Assembly: GCA_031286555.1 (NCBI GenBank)
Contig: JAITUD010000459.1
Location: 1-9,798, forward strand
DNA from: Microbacterium sp.
GTDB taxonomy: Bacteria; Actinomycetota; Actinomycetes; Actinomycetales; Microbacteriaceae
DNA length: 9,798 nt
Direction of reading: 5' to 3'
The notes under the pieces were generated by a model, which did no database searches, was not told where the DNA came from, and saw only the letters and a program-made list of their open reading frames with translations. Numbering within the stretch: position 1 is the first letter of the stretch; the number at the start of each line of letters is the position of its first letter. The translations under genes were made by a program, and so were the position numbers. This document shows, in pieces, positions 6,609 to 9,798 of the stretch.

Positions 6609-6621
6609 AGATCAGAGCCTA
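6606..6621 (-). promoter_or_regulatory. Candidate internal -10 for a leaderless hydrolase transcript
   Basis: On the minus strand TAGGCT (6621-6616) fits TANNNT and is followed by exactly 7 nt before ATG 6608-6606, the same spacing as at the alarmone synthetase. It lies in the 19-nt gap after the TetR gene. No clear -35 is seen, and operon read-through could make it unnecessary. Confidence 0.3.
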
Positions 6622-6627
6622 GGGGCG

Positions 6628-7269
6628 TCAGTGCTTGTACGTGCCGAGCTCCGGTCCCGGGTCGAGCACGCCGTTCACGATGGAGCGGATGGCGAACTCG
6701 CTGGCCTCGCCGAGGTCGATCGTCTGGGGGGCGAGCAGCCACTGCAGCTGCAGGCCGTCCATCACGGCCAGGATCGATGCGGACGCCATTCCGATCGTGG
6801 CCTGGTCGGTCACGCCCTCCTGCGCGCAGAGCGCGCGGAAGGCGGCATCCACGTCGCCCCGCAGGTTCTGGTAGCGCCGCTCGAAGTACTCCCGCGCCGG
6901 GTGCTCCTCGGTGACGGACTCCGCGGAGAGCACGGTGAACACCTGCACGATGCCGGGGCGCGTGGCGTTCAGGAGGGCGGTGCGCACGAGGTGCAGGAAC
7001 AGGTCGGGGCCGCCGGGGATGTGCTTCTCGGCGAGGCCCTCGACGTCGGTGCGGTCGCGGTACTCGAGCACCTCGAGCAGCAGGTTGTCCTTCGAGCCGA
7101 AGTGATGCAGCACGCCGGCGTGCGTCATCCCGACCTGCTGGGCGATGTCGGCGAGGGTGCCGTTGGCCGAGCCCTTCGTTCCGAAGGTCTCGACGGCTGC
7201 CTTCAGGATCTCGGTGCGCTTGCGCGCACGCTCCTCCTCACGGCGGATGCGGGTGGTCTCTTTGATCAC
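6628..7269 (-). CDS. TetR/AcrR-family transcriptional regulator
   Basis: The 213-residue protein has an N-terminal TetR DNA-binding domain (about 15-64). It contains RTEILKAAVETFGTKG (18-33), the turn-and-recognition stretch TLADIAQQVGMTHAGVLHHF (38-57), and SKDNLL (59-64). The rest is a helical ligand-binding/dimer domain with the typical C-terminal AVMDGLQLQWLL (168-179). The start is GTG 7269; an AGGAGG (7287-7282) lies 12 nt upstream, a longer gap than usual, but the nearer GTG (one nt after it) reads into a stop. It is transcribed divergently from the solute-binding protein gene, and two inverted repeats lie between them, so repression of the transporter and of itself is the likely role. 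The hydrolase begins 19 nt after its stop. The inducing ligand is unknown, plausibly the transported compound or its hydrolysis product. Confidence 0.92.
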   Translation of the reverse strand: MIKETTRIRREEERARKRTEILKAAVETFGTKGSANGTLADIAQQVGMTHAGVLHHFGSKDNLLLEVLEYRDRTDVEGLAEKHIPGGPDLFLHLVRTALLNATRPGIVQVFTVLSAESVTEEHPAREYFERRYQNLRGDVDAAFRALCAQEGVTDQATIGMASASILAVMDGLQLQWLLAPQTIDLGEASEFAIRSIVNGVLDPGPELGTYKH

Positions 7270-7307
7270 GTTCCGGTCACACCTCCTCGTCGGACGTCGT
7301 CCTGCAC

Positions 7308-7337
7308 TTGCGCGTTCAGCTTACTGATGAGTAATCT
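7308..7337 (+). promoter_or_regulatory. Candidate promoter of the solute-binding protein gene
   Basis: TTGCGC (7308-7313) and TAATCT (7332-7337) are separated by 18 nt and resemble a housekeeping sigma promoter. This would give a leader of roughly 85 nt. The first inverted repeat (7321-7334) fills the spacer and enters the -10 box. Confidence 0.45.
7321..7334. promoter_or_regulatory. Putative TetR operator 1
   Basis: TTACT-GATG-AGTAA is a perfect 5+5 inverted repeat in the region between the divergent tetR-type and binding-protein genes. It shares half-sites with the second repeat at 7346-7365. Binding here would block the candidate promoter for the transporter. Confidence 0.6.
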
Positions 7338-7345
7338 CACCCTAA

Positions 7346-7365
7346 CTTACTTTCTCGTAAGTAAG
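7346..7365. promoter_or_regulatory. Putative TetR operator 2
   Basis: CTTACTT (7346-7352) and AAGTAAG (7359-7365) are perfect 7-nt inverted arms around 6 nt, the usual size of a TetR operator. It is AT-richer than the surroundings and lies about 28 bp centre-to-centre from operator 1. It would cover the predicted transcription start of the transporter gene and may also cover tetR promoter elements (a -10-like TAAGTT runs on the minus strand at 7349-7344). Confidence 0.7.
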
Positions 7366-7427
7366 TGAAACGTCGGATGCCCCCGCACCGGCGAACACAG
7401 CACAACGGACCGTGCCAAGGAGATGCA

Positions 7428-9110
7428 ATGAAGCTCAGGAAGACCCTGATCGCGGTGTCCGCGATCACCGCACTCAGCGCCATGGTGCTGACCGGATGCT
7501 CGTCCGGCGGCGACTCGGGCGACAAGAGTGCGAGCGCCTCGCCCGCGCTCACCGTCGCCAAGCCCGACGGCTCTGGCGTCCTGTCGACGCAGATCAACAA
7601 CCCGTTCATCGGCACCGGATCGGGCATGTCGCTCGGCTACGACCGCATGATCTACGAACCGCTCGCCATGGTGAACCCGGTCGGCAAGAACGAGACCACC
7701 CCGTGGCTGGCCGAGAAGGTGGAGTGGAACAGCGACTACACCCAGCTCACCGTCACGCCCCGCAAGGACGTGAAGTGGAACGACGGTGAGCCCTTCACCG
7801 CCGACGACATCATCTTCACGTTCAACCTGATCAAGAACACCCCCGCCCTCGACCTCGGCGGTCTGAAGCTGGCCGACATCAAGAAGGACGGCGACAACGT
7901 CGTCATGACCTTCAGCGAGTCGAAGTTCGTCAAGCAGGGCGACGTGCTGCACATCAGCATCGTGCCCGAGCACCAGTGGAAGGACATCAAGGACCCGTCG
8001 AAGGACGCCGTCAAGGATGCCATCGGCACCGGCCCGTACACGGTCAAGACCTTCTCGTCGCAGGGCGTCGTGCTCGACGCGCGCAAGGACTACTGGGGCG
8101 GCGCCGTGCCGGTGCCGCAGCTGAAGTACCTGGAGTACAACGACAACACCGGTCTGCTCCGGGCGCTGCAGAGCGGCGAGACCGACTGGGCGCAGATCTT
8201 CATCACCGACTATCAGACCAACTACGTCGACAAGGACCCGAAGCACAACGTGTTCTGGGGCGCCAACGTGCTCAGCCCCGACATGATCCTGGTCAACACC
8301 ACGAAGGCGCCGTTCAACGACGTCGCGTTCCGCAAGGCCGTGAACATGGTCATCGACCGCAAGGCGCACGCCGAGAAGGCGCGCAGCAACGCCGGCCCCG
8401 AGCTGACCAACGTCACCGGCATCCCGCAGCCGACCGGCGACCAGTACATCGCCCCCGAGTACAAGGACCAGAACTTCTCCATCGACGTCGACGGCGCGAA
8501 GAAGGTGCTGACGGATGCCGGATACACCTGGAAGGGCGAGGCCCTGATCGACCCGTCCGGCAAGCCGGTCACCTTCACCCTGCAGGACCCGCAGGGCTGG
8601 AACGACTACGTCACCGGCATCCAGCTGGTCGCCACGCAGGTGAAGAAGACCCTCGGCGCCGACGCGAAGGTCGCCACCCCGGACGCCGACACCTGGACGA
8701 CCAACATGGCCACCGGCAACTTCGACGCCGCTCTGCACTGGTCGGGCTCCGGCTCGAACCCGTGGCACATCTACGACGACGTCATGAACGGCGCGTACCT
8801 GGAGCAGGCCTCCGGCGGCAAGGTGTCCGACAACTTCGGGCGCTACAACAACCCCGAGGCGACCGCGCTGCTGAAGCAGTACCAGCAGGCATCCGATGAC
8901 GCGACCCGCACCGACACGCTCAACAAGATCCAGAAGATCTTCGTCGACGACGTGCCGGCCATCCCGATCGGCACGCACCCGCAGCTGGCCGAGTACAACA
9001 CCCGGAACTACACCGGATGGCCCAGCGAGGACGACCAGTACGCCACGGCTGACCCGACCCAGCCGTCGGCGGTCCAGGTCGTCATGAAGCTGAAGCCCGT
9101 CAAGAAGTAA
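7428..9110 (+). CDS. ABC transporter solute-binding lipoprotein, family 5 (peptide/oligosaccharide type)
   Basis: The 560-residue protein starts at ATG 7428, chosen because AAGGAGA (7417-7423) sits at good spacing and the following residues form a lipoprotein signal. An in-frame start at 7365 would add a basic, non-signal stretch and overlap operator 2. The lipobox VLTGC has Cys24, followed by a Ser/Gly linker. SBP family 5 features in order are YDRMIYEPLA (71-80), PWLAEKVEWNSDYTQLTVT (92-110), VKWNDGEPFTADDIIFTFNL (115-134), AIGTGPYTVK (198-207), AFRKAVNMVIDR (300-311) and GAKKVLTDAGYTW (356-368). It captures solute outside the cell for an Opp/Dpp-like importer. Members of this family bind peptides, nickel or beta-linked oligosaccharides, and the sequence does not settle which. 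The TetR/M20 neighbours favour a peptide-like or N-acylated compound. The next gene is the importer ATPase. Confidence 0.93.
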   Translation: MKLRKTLIAVSAITALSAMVLTGCSSGGDSGDKSASASPALTVAKPDGSGVLSTQINNPFIGTGSGMSLGYDRMIYEPLAMVNPVGKNETTPWLAEKVEWNSDYTQLTVTPRKDVKWNDGEPFTADDIIFTFNLIKNTPALDLGGLKLADIKKDGDNVVMTFSESKFVKQGDVLHISIVPEHQWKDIKDPSKDAVKDAIGTGPYTVKTFSSQGVVLDARKDYWGGAVPVPQLKYLEYNDNTGLLRALQSGETDWAQIFITDYQTNYVDKDPKHNVFWGANVLSPDMILVNTTKAPFNDVAFRKAVNMVIDRKAHAEKARSNAGPELTNVTGIPQPTGDQYIAPEYKDQNFSIDVDGAKKVLTDAGYTWKGEALIDPSGKPVTFTLQDPQGWNDYVTGIQLVATQVKKTLGADAKVATPDADTWTTNMATGNFDAALHWSGSGSNPWHIYDDVMNGAYLEQASGGKVSDNFGRYNNPEATALLKQYQQASDDATRTDTLNKIQKIFVDDVPAIPIGTHPQLAEYNTRNYTGWPSEDDQYATADPTQPSAVQVVMKLKPVKK

Positions 9111-9118
9111 CGCCGAAC

Positions 9119-9210
9119 GCGCGTCCTTCGTCTCGTCGCTTCGCTCCTCGCTCAGGAACCGGAGGCTCGATGCCGGCTCCTGAGCGAGCGCAGCGAGACG
9201 AAGGACGCGC
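9119..9210. repeat. Large REP-like hairpin between binding-protein and ATPase genes
   Basis: Outer arms 9119-9135 and 9194-9210 are perfect 17-nt reverse complements (GCGCGTCCTTCGTCTCG on the left). Inner arms 9148-9162 and 9173-9187 pair at 14 of 15 positions around a 10-nt loop. An uneven internal loop (9136-9147 against 9188-9193) separates them. It starts 9 nt after the binding-protein stop and ends 22 nt before the ATPase ATG. Its right arm repeats the unit seen at 421-441. It could attenuate read-through or protect the upstream message, giving excess binding protein over ATPase; no T-run follows. Confidence 0.8.
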
Positions 9211-9232
9211 ACCTGCGCAGAGCAGACACACC

Positions 9233-9798
<566 letters not shown>

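Noticed and set aside
7365..7427. An earlier start (7365) for the solute-binding protein
   Set aside because: It would add 21 basic residues before a proper lipoprotein signal and overlap operator 2; ATG 7428 has AAGGAGA at good spacing.
9119..9210. Insertion-sequence end or attachment site
   Set aside because: No transposase, integrase or target duplication is near; the palindrome with a short loop fits a REP-like hairpin better.

Overview
The window is high-GC DNA with strong G/C preference at third codon positions, GTG and TTG starts alongside ATG, and few AT-rich stretches. Protein styles (lipoprotein signals, an actinobacterial-looking alarmone synthetase, a fused FecCD permease, an Ala/Pro-rich membrane protein) fit an actinobacterium, most likely Microbacteriaceae (Microbacterium-like). 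The taxon is inferred from style, not from a search.

Layout, left to right. (1) Positions 1-2665 hold the tail of a siderophore/iron substrate-binding protein followed by a double-length FecCD-type permease; no ATPase lies next to it here. The 178-nt gap between them and the first codons of the permease frame are packed with inverted repeats. (2) Positions 2863-3999 encode a secreted-then-anchored protein of unknown function with three membrane segments and an Ala/Pro repeat tail, ending in a hairpin terminator candidate. (3) Positions 4123-4791 encode a small alarmone (p)ppGpp synthetase, apparently on a leaderless transcript. (4) On the minus strand, 7269 down to 4792, lies a tight unit: TetR-family regulator, M20 metallo-amidohydrolase, and a lipoprotein whose TTG start overlaps the hydrolase stop. 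The lipoprotein and the alarmone synthetase converge with zero bases between their stop codons. (5) Divergent from the TetR gene, 7428-9110 encodes a family 5 (peptide/oligosaccharide) solute-binding lipoprotein, then a large REP-like hairpin, then the start of an OppD/DppD-type ATPase that runs off the window.

The most coherent functional unit is the TetR/M20/lipoprotein arm with the divergent SBP/ATPase arm. The shared 158-nt intergenic region carries two related inverted repeats placed over a candidate promoter, which suggests that the TetR protein controls both arms. A reasonable hypothesis is ligand-controlled uptake of a peptide-like or N-acylated compound followed by amide hydrolysis in the cytoplasm. 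I see no CRISPR array, phage, transposase, tRNA or rRNA. Nothing here is clearly a new defence or mobile system; the least ordinary signals are the palindromic repeats around the iron permease start and after the SBP gene, and the dual operator.
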